This document shows positions 54,321-64,000 of a stretch of 64,000 bases of DNA, piece after piece (positions within the stretch are counted from its first letter, which is position 1; each line of letters starts with the position of its first letter). The stretch comes from PALSA-555 sp963821325 (GTDB lineage: Bacteria > Actinomycetota > Acidimicrobiia > IMCC26256 > PALSA-555). The stretch lies in assembly GCA_963821325.1 (NCBI GenBank), contig CAWGDC010000006.1:124001-188000 (forward strand). Reading direction: 5' to 3'. The position numbers and the translations under genes are program-made. The notes beneath the pieces were generated by a model, which made no database searches, was not told where the DNA came from, and was given only the letters and a program-made list of their open reading frames with translations.

Positions 54321-54426
54321 GCCGGCGACCTGCCGGGTTCGCCGCTGGCGGGCTGGGGCGGCACGCGCCGCGCCGGCAGGCCAAGATCGCGGCCGGCGGC
54401 AGCGCCGAGACGACGAGGGGAGCGGC

Positions 54427-55629
54427 ATGGGCGTGCTCGACGGGGTGCGGGTGGTGGAGCTGGCCGAGCACGGCTTCGTCCCGTCGTGCGGGGCGATCCT
54501 CGGCGACTGGGGCGCCGAGGTCATCAAGGTCGAACGACCGACCGGCGACCCGCTGCGCGCCATCCAAGCCGCCGGCTTCGCGCCCGACACCGGCGACGTC
54601 AACTTCCTCTGGGAGCTGTACAACCGCAACAAGCGGGGCGTGGCCGTCGACCTGCGCGTCCCGGAGGGCCGCGCCGTGTTCGACCGCCTGCTGCTCGACG
54701 CCGACGTGCTCCTCACCAGCTTCTTGCCGTCGGCCCGCCAGAAGCTGCGCGTCGAGCCGGCGGACTGCTGGGCGGTGAACGAGCGGCTCGTCTACGCCCG
54801 CGGGCACGGGCAGGGCCAGCGCGGCCCCGAGGCGGACCACGGCGGGTTCGACGCGGTGTCGTTCTGGGCCCGCGGCGGGATCGGCCACGTGCTCACCCCG
54901 CCGTCGGGGCCGCTCGTGAACCCCCGCGGCGCGTTCGGCGACGCGCCGAGCGGCGCCATGCTCGCCGGCGGCGTCGCCGCGGCGCTGTTCCGCCGGGAGC
55001 GCACCGGGCACGGCGTGCTCGTCGACGTGGCGCTGCTGAACACCGCGGTGTGGCAGCTCAGCTTCGATCTCACCGCCACCGCCATCACCGGCGAGAACCC
55101 GAAGGCCCTCGGCGGCGGCGGGGTGATGTCGAACCCGCTCGTCGGCCCGTACCGCACCGCCGACGGCCGGTGGCTGCTCCTCAACATGCTCGACGACACC
55201 CGCCACTTCGCCCCGACGTGCCGGGCGCTCGACCTCACCGACCTGCTCGACGACCCCCGCTTCGCCGACACGGCGGCGCGCGCCGAGCACCGCGTCGCGC
55301 TCCACGACCGGCTCGCCGACGCGATCGGTGGTCGCACTCTCGCCGAGCTGCGCCGCCGCCTCGACGCCGAGGACACCATCGTCTCCGCGCTGGCCTCACC
55401 CCTCGAGGTGATCGAGGACCCCCAGGTGCTCGCTAACGGCTACTTCGCCGCGCACCCCACCCGCCCGTCGGTGCGGCTGGCCACCGCGCCGATGCAGTTC
55501 GACGACGAGCAGACCGTCGTGCGCCGGCCCGCGCCCGAGACCGGCGAGCACACCGACGAGGTCCTCGGCGAGCTCGGCTACCCGGCCGACGAGATCACGG
55601 CGCTGCGGGCGCTCGGCGCGGTCGCGTGA
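54427..55629 (+). CDS. CaiB/BaiF (class III) CoA-transferase
   Basis: A 400-residue family III CoA-transferase. LGDWGAEVIKVERPTGDP at the N-terminus and GFDAVSFWARGG with the catalytic Asp are typical, and NRNKRGVAVDL binds CoA. Related enzymes act on carnitine, bile acids or alpha-methylacyl-CoA (racemase). ATG 54427 follows GGGGAG. Substrate unknown. Confidence 0.93.
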   Translation: MGVLDGVRVVELAEHGFVPSCGAILGDWGAEVIKVERPTGDPLRAIQAAGFAPDTGDVNFLWELYNRNKRGVAVDLRVPEGRAVFDRLLLDADVLLTSFLPSARQKLRVEPADCWAVNERLVYARGHGQGQRGPEADHGGFDAVSFWARGGIGHVLTPPSGPLVNPRGAFGDAPSGAMLAGGVAAALFRRERTGHGVLVDVALLNTAVWQLSFDLTATAITGENPKALGGGGVMSNPLVGPYRTADGRWLLLNMLDDTRHFAPTCRALDLTDLLDDPRFADTAARAEHRVALHDRLADAIGGRTLAELRRRLDAEDTIVSALASPLEVIEDPQVLANGYFAAHPTRPSVRLATAPMQFDDEQTVVRRPAPETGEHTDEVLGELGYPADEITALRALGAVA

Positions 55630-55653
55630 GCCCGGGCGACGTAACGTGACCGG

Positions 55654-56541
55654 ATGCCCGATGGCCTCACCTGGGAGCAGCCCGCCGCGGCGCTGCGCCG
55701 GCCCCTGCTCGTCGCCGGGTTCGAGGGGTGGAACGACGCCGCCGACGCCGCGTCGACCGCCGCCGGCTGGCTGACCCAGCACGGCGAGACGACCCGCGTC
55801 GCGTCGATCGACCCCGAGGAGCACTTCGACTTCCAGTCCCGACGACCGCAGGTGGCGCTCGTCGACGGGGTCACCCGCGAGATCAGCTGGCCCGAGAACG
55901 TGTTCTTCACCGTCGGGTTCGACGACCGCGACCTCGTCGTCCTGCGGGGCATCGAGCCCAGCTACCGGTGGCGGTCGTTCTGCCGGGCGGTCACCGACGT
56001 CGCCCACGAGACCCACTGCGAGATGGTGATCACCCTCGGGGCGCTGCTCGCCGACGTCCCCCACACCCGCGCCGCCCGCATCACCGGCACCGCGACCGAC
56101 CGCGACCTCGTCGACCGCCTCGGGCTCGCCCAGTCCCGCTACGAGGGCCCGACCGGCATCGTCGGCGTGCTGAACGACCACTGCCGGTCCCAGGGGGTCC
56201 CGTCGGTGTCGCTGTGGGCGCCGGTCCCCCACTACCTCGCCGCGCCGCCGAACCCGCCGGCGACCCTGGCGCTGCTGGAGCGCTTCGCCGGCCTCGCCGG
56301 CCTCAGCGTCGACCTCGAGGGTCTCACCCGCACGGCGCAGGCGTGGCGCGAGAAGGTGGACGAGGTCGCGGCCGGCGACGACGACGTCCGCAACTACGTG
56401 TCGACGCTCGAGGAGCGCTTCGACGCCGAGGCGACCGCCGACGGATCGGTGTCCGACCGGTCGTGGGGGCGGCTGCCGAGCGGCGACGAGCTCGCCTCCG
56501 AGGTCGAGCGGTACCTGCGAGAGCAGCGCGACGACACGTGA
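55654..56541 (+). CDS. PAC2-family protein
   Basis: A 295-residue PAC2 (proteasome assembly chaperone 2-like) protein: PLLVAGFEGWNDAADAAS at the start, DLVVLRGIEPSYRWRSF, then a long C-terminal helical stretch. Actinobacterial PAC2 proteins often accompany the Pup-proteasome system, but none of those genes is here and the role is not settled. Overlaps the SRPBCC gene by GTGA. Confidence 0.9.
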   Translation: MPDGLTWEQPAAALRRPLLVAGFEGWNDAADAASTAAGWLTQHGETTRVASIDPEEHFDFQSRRPQVALVDGVTREISWPENVFFTVGFDDRDLVVLRGIEPSYRWRSFCRAVTDVAHETHCEMVITLGALLADVPHTRAARITGTATDRDLVDRLGLAQSRYEGPTGIVGVLNDHCRSQGVPSVSLWAPVPHYLAAPPNPPATLALLERFAGLAGLSVDLEGLTRTAQAWREKVDEVAAGDDDVRNYVSTLEERFDAEATADGSVSDRSWGRLPSGDELASEVERYLREQRDDT

Positions 56542-56978
56542 GCAGGGTCCGGGCCCGCGTCGACATCGCGGCCCCGGTCGACGTCGTGTTCGACTTCTTC
56601 GACGACCTGGCCAACGCCGCGGCGCTCGTCCCGAACCTGGCGGCGATCACCCGGGTGTCGCCGCTGCCGAACGGCGGCCGACGCGTCGAGTACGTCACGT
56701 CGGGGCGCGACGGGACCCGCCACGAGGCGAGCAGCGAGCATGTCGTCTACGAGCCGCCGCGCCGCACCGTCACCCGCAGCGTCCAGTCCGGGATCGCGGC
56801 CACCGCCACCCGGGCGTTCACCCCCACGGCGCACGGCACCCGCGTCGACGCGTCGATCGAGTGGTCGGTCCCGATCCGCTACGTCGCCCGGCTCGTGTCG
56901 GCGCCGCTGCGCCGCCCCTACCGGCGGGCCCTGCGGGACGGCCTCGACGCCGCCCGCGCCGTCCTCGAGGGCCCGTAG
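56538..56978 (+). CDS. SRPBCC (START-like) protein
   Basis: A 146-residue polyketide-cyclase/START-like protein: RVRARVDIAAPVDVVFDFFD opening strand and helix, a curved sheet, and a C-terminal helix RPYRRALRDGLDAARAVL. Binds a hydrophobic ligand or acts as a cyclase/hydrolase; unknown. It ends one base before the stop of the converging M20 gene. Confidence 0.85.
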   Translation: MSRVRARVDIAAPVDVVFDFFDDLANAAALVPNLAAITRVSPLPNGGRRVEYVTSGRDGTRHEASSEHVVYEPPRRTVTRSVQSGIAATATRAFTPTAHGTRVDASIEWSVPIRYVARLVSAPLRRPYRRALRDGLDAARAVLEGP

Positions 56979-56979
56979 G

Positions 56980-58323
56980 TCAGTCGAGCAGGTCGTGGGC
57001 GACGGCTTCCCACAGCTGCTCGGAGAGCCCGAGCGACGCCGTGTCGACGCGCTCGTCGTTGCCGTGGAACATCGTGGCGTACTCCTCGAACGTCAGCCGC
57101 TGCGAGAACAGCGCGAACCCGTACCCGACGGCCCCGGCCCGGCGGAAGAAGCGGTTGTCGGTGCCGCCCACCATGAGCAGCGGCACCAGCCCGGAGCCGG
57201 GGACCAGCCGGCCGGTGACGCGGGCGAGGCTGTCCCAGAGCGGCGTGTCGATCGGTGGACGCGGTCGACGGGTCGTCGTTCGACTCGATCTCCACACGGT
57301 CCGAGAGGTCGCCGAGCGCGTCGCGCATCCCGGCGATCACCGCGTCGCCGGTCTGGCCGGGCAGGGTGCGGATGTCGACCTCGAGCTCGACGAGGTCGGG
57401 GATGACGTTCGTCTTCGTCCCGCCGTGGGCGATCGTCGGCGCGAAGGTGGTGTGGGTGCAGGCGTGCACGAAGCGGGACATGCCGAGCGGCAGCTCGGCG
57501 AGGACCCCGGGCAGCTCCGCCGGGTCGAGGAGCGCCCGCTCCAGCTCCGGCGGGTAGCCCATCCCGGCGACGAAGCGGCGCCAGACGTCACCGAGCTGCG
57601 CCGCGGGCTGGTAGCTGCTGAGGCGCCGGACCACCTCGGCGGCGGTCACGAGCGCGTTGTCGGTGCGGAACGGTTGGGAGCCGTGCCCCGGCGTGCCCCG
57701 CACCCGCAGCTTCGACCACAGCGTGCCCTTCTCGGCGGTGAGGACGGGCAGGCGCACCCCGTTCCGGGGACGGCATCTGGTAGCCGCCCGATTCGGTGAG
57801 GACGTAGTCGGCGTACACCGCGTCGCGTTCGTGCTCGACGAGCCACTTCGCGCCCCACGTGCCGAGCGCCTCCTCGTCGGCGACCGCCAGGTAGATGAGC
57901 GTGCCCCGCGGCGTGTACCCGGATTCGGCGAGGTGGCGCATCGCGACCGCCTGGGACGCGGTGATGTTCAGCATGTCGACCGCGCCGCGGCCCCACACGA
58001 ACCCGTCGACGAGCTCCGCCGCCGAAGGGGTCGCGGCTCCACCCGTCGACGTTCACCGGGACGACGTCGGTGTGGCCCATCAGCAGCAGGCTCGGCGCGT
58101 GCGGGTCGGTGCCCTCGATGCGGGTCACGAGGCTGGTCCGGCCCGGCTGGGGCTCGTAGCGCTGCACGTCGAGGCCGGCGGTGCCGAGGTAGCTCTCGAG
58201 CGCCTCGACGCTGCGGGTCTCGTTCCCCGACTCGACGTGCCCGTCGTTCACGCACGCGTTGCGGATGAGGACCTGCAGCAGGTCGGTGGTCTCGGCCGTC
58301 GTCCGGTCCGACACGCCCGTCAC
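56980..58323 (-). CDS. M20-family metallopeptidase (three frameshifts)
   Basis: About 448 residues joined. From GTG 58323: ESYLGTAGLDVQRYEPQPG and LMGHTDVVPV (His and Asp metal site). Indels near 58020, 57768 and 57260 separate it from GRGAVDMLNITAS and VADEEALG (Asp, Glu-Glu), the lid domain RGTPGHGSQP and the end GGTDNRFFRRAGAVGYGF (last metal His replaced by the Arg/Phe context, unclear). The family cleaves dipeptides or N-acyl amino acids. Last gene of the leftward run. Confidence 0.85.
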
Positions 58324-58367
58324 CCGAGCCAGGGTAGCGACCCCCCGCCGACGTCGCGCCGGGCGCG

Positions 58368-59576
58368 TCAGGCGGCGCGGTAGAGCAGCCGGCCGTCCTC
58401 GCGCCACCGCTCGGCCTCGCCGGCGAGGACCATGTGTTCGAGGTGCGCGAACGTCTCGCTCTCCGCCATCACGCCCCAGTGGCGCTTGGGGAAGATCTCG
58501 TGGCAGAGGTCGACGACCGTCGCCGGCCCGAGCTGATGCGACGCCTCGGCCAAGAGGTGCATGCGCTCGGCGTGGTGCCGTTTGATCGCCTCGACCCGGC
58601 CGGGCACGTCGTCGAAGGGGTGGCCGTGCGCGGGGAGGCCGAGCGTGATCCCGTCGAGCGCGGCGACGAGGTCGAGCGTCTGGATGTAGGACTTCAGCGC
58701 GTCGGCACCGTTCCCGACGCCCGAGACGTGCGGCGTGATGCTCGGCAGCACGTGGTCGCCCGACAGGAGGATCCCCCGGTCGGGGTCGTAGAGGCACAGG
58801 TGGTCGATGGTGTGGCCCGGCGTGTGGATCGACACCCAGTCCCGGTCGGCGAGCCGGAGCCGTTGGCCGTGCACGACCCGCATCGTCGGGTCGGGCGGTG
58901 AGAACAGGGAGCGCAGCGCCCGGATCAGGAGTCGGCGGCGCAGCGGCGGCCCGACGTGCTTGCTACCCCCCCACGGGGTCTCGGTGCCCCACGGCACCGA
59001 ATCGGCCTGGAGCTGCTTGGTCGGGTTGTCGCGCAGCGGGTCGCCGGCGTAGTCGTCGGCGTGGTCGGCGACCGTCGGGATCTCCTCGCCGAGGTCGAGG
59101 AGCTGCGCGGCCGCGGCCGCGGTCAGCTCGGCGTCACGCGCCGCCTCCTCGGTGGGAAACGGGCGGCGGCGGCGCTTCGCCTCGAGCGACCAGGTGGTGA
59201 AGGCCCGGTGGGTGATCAGGGAGGCGCCGACCTCGCGTTTGATGCGACCCGCGCCGCCGAAGTGGTCCGGGTGCGAGTGGGTGACGATCACCGTGTGGAC
59301 GTCGCGCAGCCGGAACCCGGCCTGCTTGAGCCGGTCCTTCAGCGCGCGCCACGACGACGGGCCGGGCAGCCCGGGATCGACGACGGCGAGGCCGCGGTTG
59401 TCGAGCAGCCCGTAGGTGTTGACGTGGCCGAGTCCCGGCATCCAGATCGGGAGCTGCATGCGCAGGATCCCCGGCGCGACCTCGGTGACCTCCTCGGACG
59501 CCGGCTCCTGCTCCTGCTTGGGTGGCCTGGGCGCTCCCGTCGGGGAGTCGCCCGGCCGACGCGCGACGTCGGTCAC
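58368..59576 (-). CDS. MBL-fold metallo-hydrolase
   Basis: A 402-residue metallo-beta-lactamase-fold protein. THSHPDHFGG is the zinc motif; HTPGHTIDHLCLY and LSGDHVLPS give the other ligands, and LPAHGHPFDD the last His. A C-terminal helical domain (residues 320-400) follows, as in LACTB2-like and glyoxalase II-like hydrolases. It starts at GTG 59576. Substrate unknown. Confidence 0.93.
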   Translation of the reverse strand: MTDVARRPGDSPTGAPRPPKQEQEPASEEVTEVAPGILRMQLPIWMPGLGHVNTYGLLDNRGLAVVDPGLPGPSSWRALKDRLKQAGFRLRDVHTVIVTHSHPDHFGGAGRIKREVGASLITHRAFTTWSLEAKRRRRPFPTEEAARDAELTAAAAAQLLDLGEEIPTVADHADDYAGDPLRDNPTKQLQADSVPWGTETPWGGSKHVGPPLRRRLLIRALRSLFSPPDPTMRVVHGQRLRLADRDWVSIHTPGHTIDHLCLYDPDRGILLSGDHVLPSITPHVSGVGNGADALKSYIQTLDLVAALDGITLGLPAHGHPFDDVPGRVEAIKRHHAERMHLLAEASHQLGPATVVDLCHEIFPKRHWGVMAESETFAHLEHMVLAGEAERWREDGRLLYRAA

Positions 59577-59606
59577 ACGGGCATTCTAAGCGGGCGACGC
59601 GGCGCG

Positions 59607-60219
59607 TCAGCCCTGGGCGGGTCGGCGCATGTACCAGCAGTGGACCCCGAGGACGTCGTCTTCGTCGGCGATCTCGAACCCGTGCCGCTGGTACAGCGTG
59701 ACGTTCACCGCCTTGTCGGTCTCGAGGTAGGCGACGAGCCCCAGCTCGTCGACCTGGCGGGCGTACTGCTGGAGGATCTGGGTGCCGATCCCGCAGCCCT
59801 GCCGGTTCGGGTCGACACCGAACGGACCGAAGTGCGAGTGCGGTTCGCTCGGGTCGTGTGCCGCCCACCTGCTGAGCCAGCGGTTCATGCGCGCCGCGGT
59901 GAGCGGGCCGGCGGCCAGGACGCCGGGCACGAACCGGAGCCGCTGCGCGCCCGACGGCTGGCAGGTCCCTGGGGGCGCGATGCCGGCCGCGCCCACGAGC
60001 GTGCCACCGTCGATCGCGACGACCGGGGTCTGGTTCGTCATGGTGCCCAGCAGCGTGGCGAAGAGCCGTCTCAAAGCGCGCGCCCGGCGGGTCGGCTCGT
60101 CGCCGTACACCGCGACGTTGATCGGGTTGTCCTGCATGGCCCGCGTCGAGCAGGTCCACGGTGGCGTCGACGTCGCTCGAGACGAACGGGCGGACCTCGA
60201 CGCTCGGCTCGACGGTCAC
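59607..60219 (-). CDS. GNAT-family N-acetyltransferase (frameshifted)
   Basis: About 204 residues joined. The start GTG 60219 (VEVRPFVSSDVDATVDLL) and the body (MQDNPINVAVYGDEPTRRAR) are in different frames, joined near 60140. FGVDPNRQGCGIGTQIL is the acetyl-CoA pyrophosphate loop (Q/RxxGxG/A), and VTLYQRHGFEI the C-terminal signature. Acceptor unknown. Four bases after the amidase stop. Confidence 0.85.
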
Positions 60220-60223
60220 GTCC

Positions 60224-61661
60224 TCAGCGGCGCGTCGCGGTGGTCGGCGTGGGTGCCTGCTTCGGCCACGGTCGCGCGTCTTCGAGGACGGCGGCCGCGG
60301 CGAGGCAGTGGCGGTCGTGGTGGCGGTGCGCGACGACTTGGAGGGCGACGGGCAGGCCGTCGACGAACCCGGCGGGGATGCTGCACGCCGGCTGCCCGGT
60401 GAGGTTGAACGGCATGGTGAACGGCGCGGACAGCCCGGCGAGGGAGACCTCCTTGCCGTTCACGGTGCCGTGCAGGCGCCCCTCGGCCTCGAACGCGGGG
60501 GTCGGCGTGGTGGGGGTGAGGAGCAGGTCGACGGCTTCGAACACCGGCGCGGCGGCCGCGACAGCCGCGCGGCGGCCTCGGATGGCGCGCAGCATCAGGT
60601 CGGGACGGAGGTGCTCGTAGGACGCCAGGCCGGCTTGCAGCACCTCGGTGAGCTCGTCCTCGTGGTCGTGCTGGGCCTCGTAGTGGCTGGCCAGCGTGTC
60701 GAGGGTCGACAGGATGCTCCACGAGGTGCCCGGCTTCGTGAAGTGCACGTCGACGTCGATGAGGGTGAGGCCGGCCCGCTCGACGAGCACGGCCGCCGCC
60801 TCGTGCGCCGCCGCCTCGACGTCGGGCTCGGCGCTGGCGTAGCCGAGCGTCGAGGACCAGCCGACCCGCAGGCCGCGCAGCGCGGCGACCGCCTCGCCGG
60901 ACTGCAGCTCGGCTTCGAGCGACCCGGCGGGGCGGGCCAGCGAGGTCGGGTCCATGAGGGTGGGGCCGGCGATCACGTCGAGGTACCGCGCCGCGTCGCG
61001 CACCGAGCGGACCACCGGCCCGGGCACGGACGTCATCGAGAACGAGAACGGGCCCGGGCCGGCGCCGGTGCGGCCGTAGGTGCTCTTCATGCCGGGCAGG
61101 CCGCAGTACGACGCGGGGATGCGGATCGACCCGCCGCCGTCGCTGCCGGTACAGGCGGGGAACAGGCCGGCGGCGACTGCGGCCGACGAGCCGCCGGAGG
61201 AGCCGCCGGGGGTGCGGGTCAGGTCCCACGGGTTGCGGGTCACGCCGTGGATCGGGGTGTTCGTGTAGCTGACCGCCCCGAACTCCGACGCGGTGGTGAG
61301 CCCGACGAGCACCGCGCCCGCGGCGCGGATCCGGGACACCTCGGTGTCGTCGGCGGTGGCGATCGCGTCGCGGTACGCGAGGGAGGCGTGGGTCTCGGGC
61401 CAGCCGGCCACGCTGCACAGCTCCTTCACGCCCATCGGCACGCCGGCGAGCGGTCCGGGGTCGCGGCCGGCGCGGACGGCGTCATCGACCGCCTCCGCTG
61501 TGGCGCATGCCGCGTCGACGTCGAGGTAGCAGAGCGCGTTCAGCGCAGGGTTGGCCGTCTCGATGACCGCGAGGTGCTCATCGAGGACGTCACGGGCGCG
61601 CCCGCGTGCCGGCCCGGACGTCGTCGGCGATCGCCCAGGCGTCGCGCCCGACCTCGCTCAT
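60224..61661 (-). CDS. Amidase signature family protein (frameshifted near its start)
   Basis: About 479 residues joined. ATG 61661 overlaps the WS/DGAT stop (ATGA); MSEVGRDAWAIADDVRAG then needs one base near 61597 to join DVLDEHLAVIETANPALNAL. The Ser-cisSer-Lys triad is visible: Lys in GVPMGVKEL, Ser-rich TPGGSSGGSSAAVAAGL, and SDGGGSIRIPA. Could be a general amidase or a GatA-like enzyme; no gatC/gatB nearby, so the former. Confidence 0.9.
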
Positions 61662-63064
61662 CGGACGGACGCCAGCTTGTGGAGCTCGGTGAACGCGTCG
61701 TCGATGCCGGCTTCGAGCACGTCGAGGTCGGGCCACCGGTCGCGGTCGGCGAGCAGCCCGAGGTGCAGCGAGCCGCAGTAGGAGAGGATCGCGATCCCGA
61801 GGTTCATGTTCTTGGTGAGCGGGACCATCGGGTACGCCTCGAGCATGCGCGCGCCCATGCAGTACAGCGGGACCTGCGGCCCCGGCACGTTCGTGCAGAC
61901 CAGGTTGAAGAACGGCTGGTTGTGCGCGAGGCGTGCGCCGAGGCCGAGGAGCGTGGGCGCGGCGTACTCGCCGAGACCGAGCAGCGCGGCGGCGCCGACC
62001 GCCTGCCCGCTGGCCTTCAACATCTGGGTGGCCTCGCGGATCTGGTCGAGGCGACGCCGCGGATCGGGCTCCGCGACGGGGAGCGGCACGAAGAGCGCCG
62101 ACACACGGTTCCCGAGCCGGAAGTGCTCGTGCTCGGCACGCACCGACACCGGGCAGAACACCTTCAAGGTGAGGCCCGGGGTCAGCTCGCCGCGGCTGTC
62201 GAGCAGCCGGCCGAGCCCGCCAGCGACCCCCGCCAGGATGACGTCGTTGATCGTGCCGCCGAACTCGGCGCGGACGGTCTTCACCTCGTCGAGGGGGACG
62301 CTCACCCGCCCGAAGCGACGGGACCGGCCGACGGGGTGGTTCAGCGAGGTGCGCGGCGCGACGACTCCGTGGTCGGCGAGCGTCGCGACCGACCGGGCGA
62401 GGGTCGCGGCGCGCCCGGCACGCGGCTTTGCGTCCTCCGCGGCGGCTTGGGCGCGGCGGACGAGCCCCGCGGCGCCGGCGAGCTGCTCGCGCACGGTGTC
62501 GACGAGCAGGCGGCCCGGCGTGGGTGTCGGCTGCGCCGTCCAATCGGGCGCGGCTGGTCGCGGCGCGGCGTCGGCCTCGAAGTCGAGGAGCACGGTCGCG
62601 ACGTCGACGCCGGACACGCCGTCGACGAGGGCGTGGTGGGTCTTTTGGATCAGCGCGACGTGGCCGGCCTCGAGGCCCTCCACGAACCACAGCTCCCAGA
62701 GCGGTCGGCTCCGGTCGAGGACCTGGGCCTGCAGCCGCTCGAACAGGGCGAGCAGCTGCGGCCACTCACCCGGAGCGGGCAGCGCGGTGAGCCGCACGTG
62801 GTAGCCGATGTCGAAGCGGTCGTCGTCGACCCAGATCGGCTGCCCGGCGTCGAGCGGCACGGTCTGGACGCGTTGGCGGAACCGGGGGATCTGGTCGAGG
62901 CGGGCGGCGACCAGCTTCCGGACGTCGCTGAGCCGGAACCGTCCGGTCGGGTCGAAGAACGGCGCCCCGTCGAACACGGTGAGCGCGCCGACGTGCATCG
63001 GTGTCTCGAGCCGCTCGAGGTGCAAGAAGCTGGCGTCCAGCGCGGTGAGCCGCTCGTAGGGCAC
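61658..63064 (-). CDS. Wax ester synthase / diacylglycerol acyltransferase (WS/DGAT)
   Basis: A 468-residue WS/DGAT. HHALVDG (His143, His144, Asp148) is the active-site HHxxxDG; the N-terminal LTALDASFLHLE and the C-terminal VCTNVPGPQVPLYCMGA are family hallmarks. It makes triacylglycerol or wax esters from acyl-CoA at the inner membrane face, typical of storage lipid synthesis in actinobacteria. It leads a five-gene leftward run (amidase, GNAT, MBL, M20). Start GTG 63064. Confidence 0.95.
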   Translation of the reverse strand: MPYERLTALDASFLHLERLETPMHVGALTVFDGAPFFDPTGRFRLSDVRKLVAARLDQIPRFRQRVQTVPLDAGQPIWVDDDRFDIGYHVRLTALPAPGEWPQLLALFERLQAQVLDRSRPLWELWFVEGLEAGHVALIQKTHHALVDGVSGVDVATVLLDFEADAAPRPAAPDWTAQPTPTPGRLLVDTVREQLAGAAGLVRRAQAAAEDAKPRAGRAATLARSVATLADHGVVAPRTSLNHPVGRSRRFGRVSVPLDEVKTVRAEFGGTINDVILAGVAGGLGRLLDSRGELTPGLTLKVFCPVSVRAEHEHFRLGNRVSALFVPLPVAEPDPRRRLDQIREATQMLKASGQAVGAAALLGLGEYAAPTLLGLGARLAHNQPFFNLVCTNVPGPQVPLYCMGARMLEAYPMVPLTKNMNLGIAILSYCGSLHLGLLADRDRWPDLDVLEAGIDDAFTELHKLASVR

Positions 63065-63123
63065 CCCGGCAGGCTACGGGCCGCCGCGGTCCGCGGCCAG
63101 AGGCGGCCGTGGCGAGCGACAGG

Positions 63124-63172
63124 GGGGCGCCCCGGAGTCGGCTGGGCAACGACCGGCTCAACGGGGCGCCCC
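63124..63172. repeat. Two identical 10-bp palindromes in the spacer before WS/DGAT
   Basis: GGGGCGCCCC occurs at 63124-63133 and 63163-63172 inside the 250-bp spacer. The two can also pair with each other to close a hairpin. Possible regulatory or terminator role. Further right, GCTGGGCA-containing near-repeats (63141 and 63201) add to the structure. No gene seen in 63065-63314. Confidence 0.4.
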
Positions 63173-63314
63173 ACGGCCCGGCGGATCCCGCTGCGGTGGG
63201 GCTGGGCAGTAACCGCTTGGCGCGGGAGCCCGTCCGGGCGTCCAGCGGCGACCGTGCCGGGTGCGGTCGCCGCGCCGCCCGCATCATCGTGGAGCGGCGA
63301 CGGCCAATGCAAGG

Positions 63315-64000
63315 TCAGCCGGTGAACAGCGGCGCCGGGGCGAGCGGCGCGGTGACGGGCGGCGCGGCGGACACCTGGGTGACGGCGTACGTGTAGCAGA
63401 CCTGCACCGTGGCGGCGACGAAGGTGTCGACGACGAACGAGATGTTCCCGCCCCCGCCGTGGAAGACCTCGCTGATCATGCTCTGGACGTGGAACGGGAC
63501 GGTCCCGGCGCCGCTGAACGCGGCCAGGACCGCGGGGTCGGTCGAGGTGACCGCCGCCGCGGCGGCATCGCGGCTGGTGGACGGCTCGACGACCGAGCTT
63601 GGCCCCGTGTAGTCGAGCGTCCCGGAGAACGGGGCGAGGGTCGTCGTGGGGACCCGCGGGATCATCCCGGTGAGCGGGGCCGGGGAGGCCAGCCCGCCGG
63701 GGCTGGCGAGCGTGAACTGGTACTGCATGTCCTCGGAGAACACGACGGAGGACGGTGCGGTGTTCTGGAACTTGCCGTCGGTGTCGAGGTGCACGGTCTG
63801 GGTGGGGACGCTGACACTGACGAGGGTGCCGAGGCTGGAATCGAAGCGAGGGACGGTGATGTCGGCGTCGACCTCGGTGCGTTGCCGGGCGAGGGTGCCC
63901 GTCTGACAGGTCGTCTGGTCCGCGCCGGCCGGCCCGGACGTGGCGGCGATGACGAGGCCGCTGGCGAGCAGGGTGACGGACACGGTCGCGACGCGAACGC
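63315..64000 (-). CDS. Secreted protein, choice-of-anchor-like beta-rich domain (5' end beyond window)
   Basis: The frame is open to the right edge (VRVATVSVTLLASGLVIAAT), so the true start probably lies outside; GTG 63983 is the first start inside. A signal peptide ending in GPAGA is followed by about 200 residues of beta-rich Ser/Thr sequence with QYQFTLASPGGL, like choice-of-anchor extracellular domains. Two cysteines near the mature N-terminus and C-terminus may pair. Function unknown. Confidence 0.75.
   Translation of the reverse strand, partial: VRVATVSVTLLASGLVIAATSGPAGADQTTCQTGTLARQRTEVDADITVPRFDSSLGTLVSVSVPTQTVHLDTDGKFQNTAPSSVVFSEDMQYQFTLASPGGLASPAPLTGMIPRVPTTTLAPFSGTLDYTGPSSVVEPSTSRDAAAAAVTSTDPAVLAAFSGAGTVPFHVQSMISEVFHGGGGNISFVVDTFVAATVQVCYTYAVTQVSAAPPVTAPLAPAPLFTG

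Overview
The window reads as a chromosomal segment of a very GC-rich actinobacterium. The markers are a WhiB regulator, a WS/DGAT acyltransferase, a luciferase-like (LLM) oxidoreductase, a PAC2 protein, many GTG starts, dense ATGA/GTGA overlaps, and a galU - moeA - moaA - moaC - GlpR/SepX-like gene order known from actinobacteria. Acidimicrobiia is my best guess, but that is inference from gene content. I see no prophage, IS element, CRISPR array, rRNA or origin. There is one tRNA (Ala, CGC).

Layout. 1-2.1 kb: an atypical SDR protein coupled to an RsrR-like Rrf2 regulator with a dyad operator, and a frameshifted thioesterase. 2.2-6.2 kb: an MBOAT/SGNH O-acylation pair, then a molybdopterin oxidoreductase with a cytochrome b subunit. 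6.3-10.1 kb: serC, a thioredoxin-like fusion protein, and a gene with an in-frame TGA that I read as selenocysteine (UGSC-type selenoprotein). 10-20 kb: LLM oxidoreductase, PIG-L deacetylase, aldo/keto reductase, sulfatase, MurD-like ligase, TauD dioxygenase, a protein with a Coq4-type metal motif, and an ABC exporter divergent from a MarR gene. 21-25.6 kb: a copper-type cluster (YcnI, zinc-finger membrane protein, CopC-CopD, NRAMP-like) with a mirror-symmetric divergent promoter. 25.6-34 kb: polysaccharide deacetylase, permease, NifU-type protein, MarR divergent from aconitase, DUF4436 protein, tRNA-Ala, translin-like protein. 34-40 kb: the molybdenum-cofactor/division cluster, with a large structured leader before moaA. 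40-64 kb: FmdB, HAD, TldD/PmbA, a TPP enzyme, lipid and membrane genes, LysR/WhiB, a second ABC exporter, CoA-transferase, PAC2, and a five-gene leftward run (WS/DGAT, amidase, GNAT, MBL, M20).

Themes. Molybdenum-cofactor synthesis (moaA, moaC, moeA) and one Moco enzyme lie in the same window. A structured repeat of about 135 bp occurs three times, each time in a spacer between divergently transcribed genes. About 18 apparent single- or two-base frameshifts interrupt otherwise well-conserved genes. Nearly all lie between 28.5 and 61.6 kb, in G/C runs, and look more like consensus errors than real decay. Joined coordinates are given for those genes.
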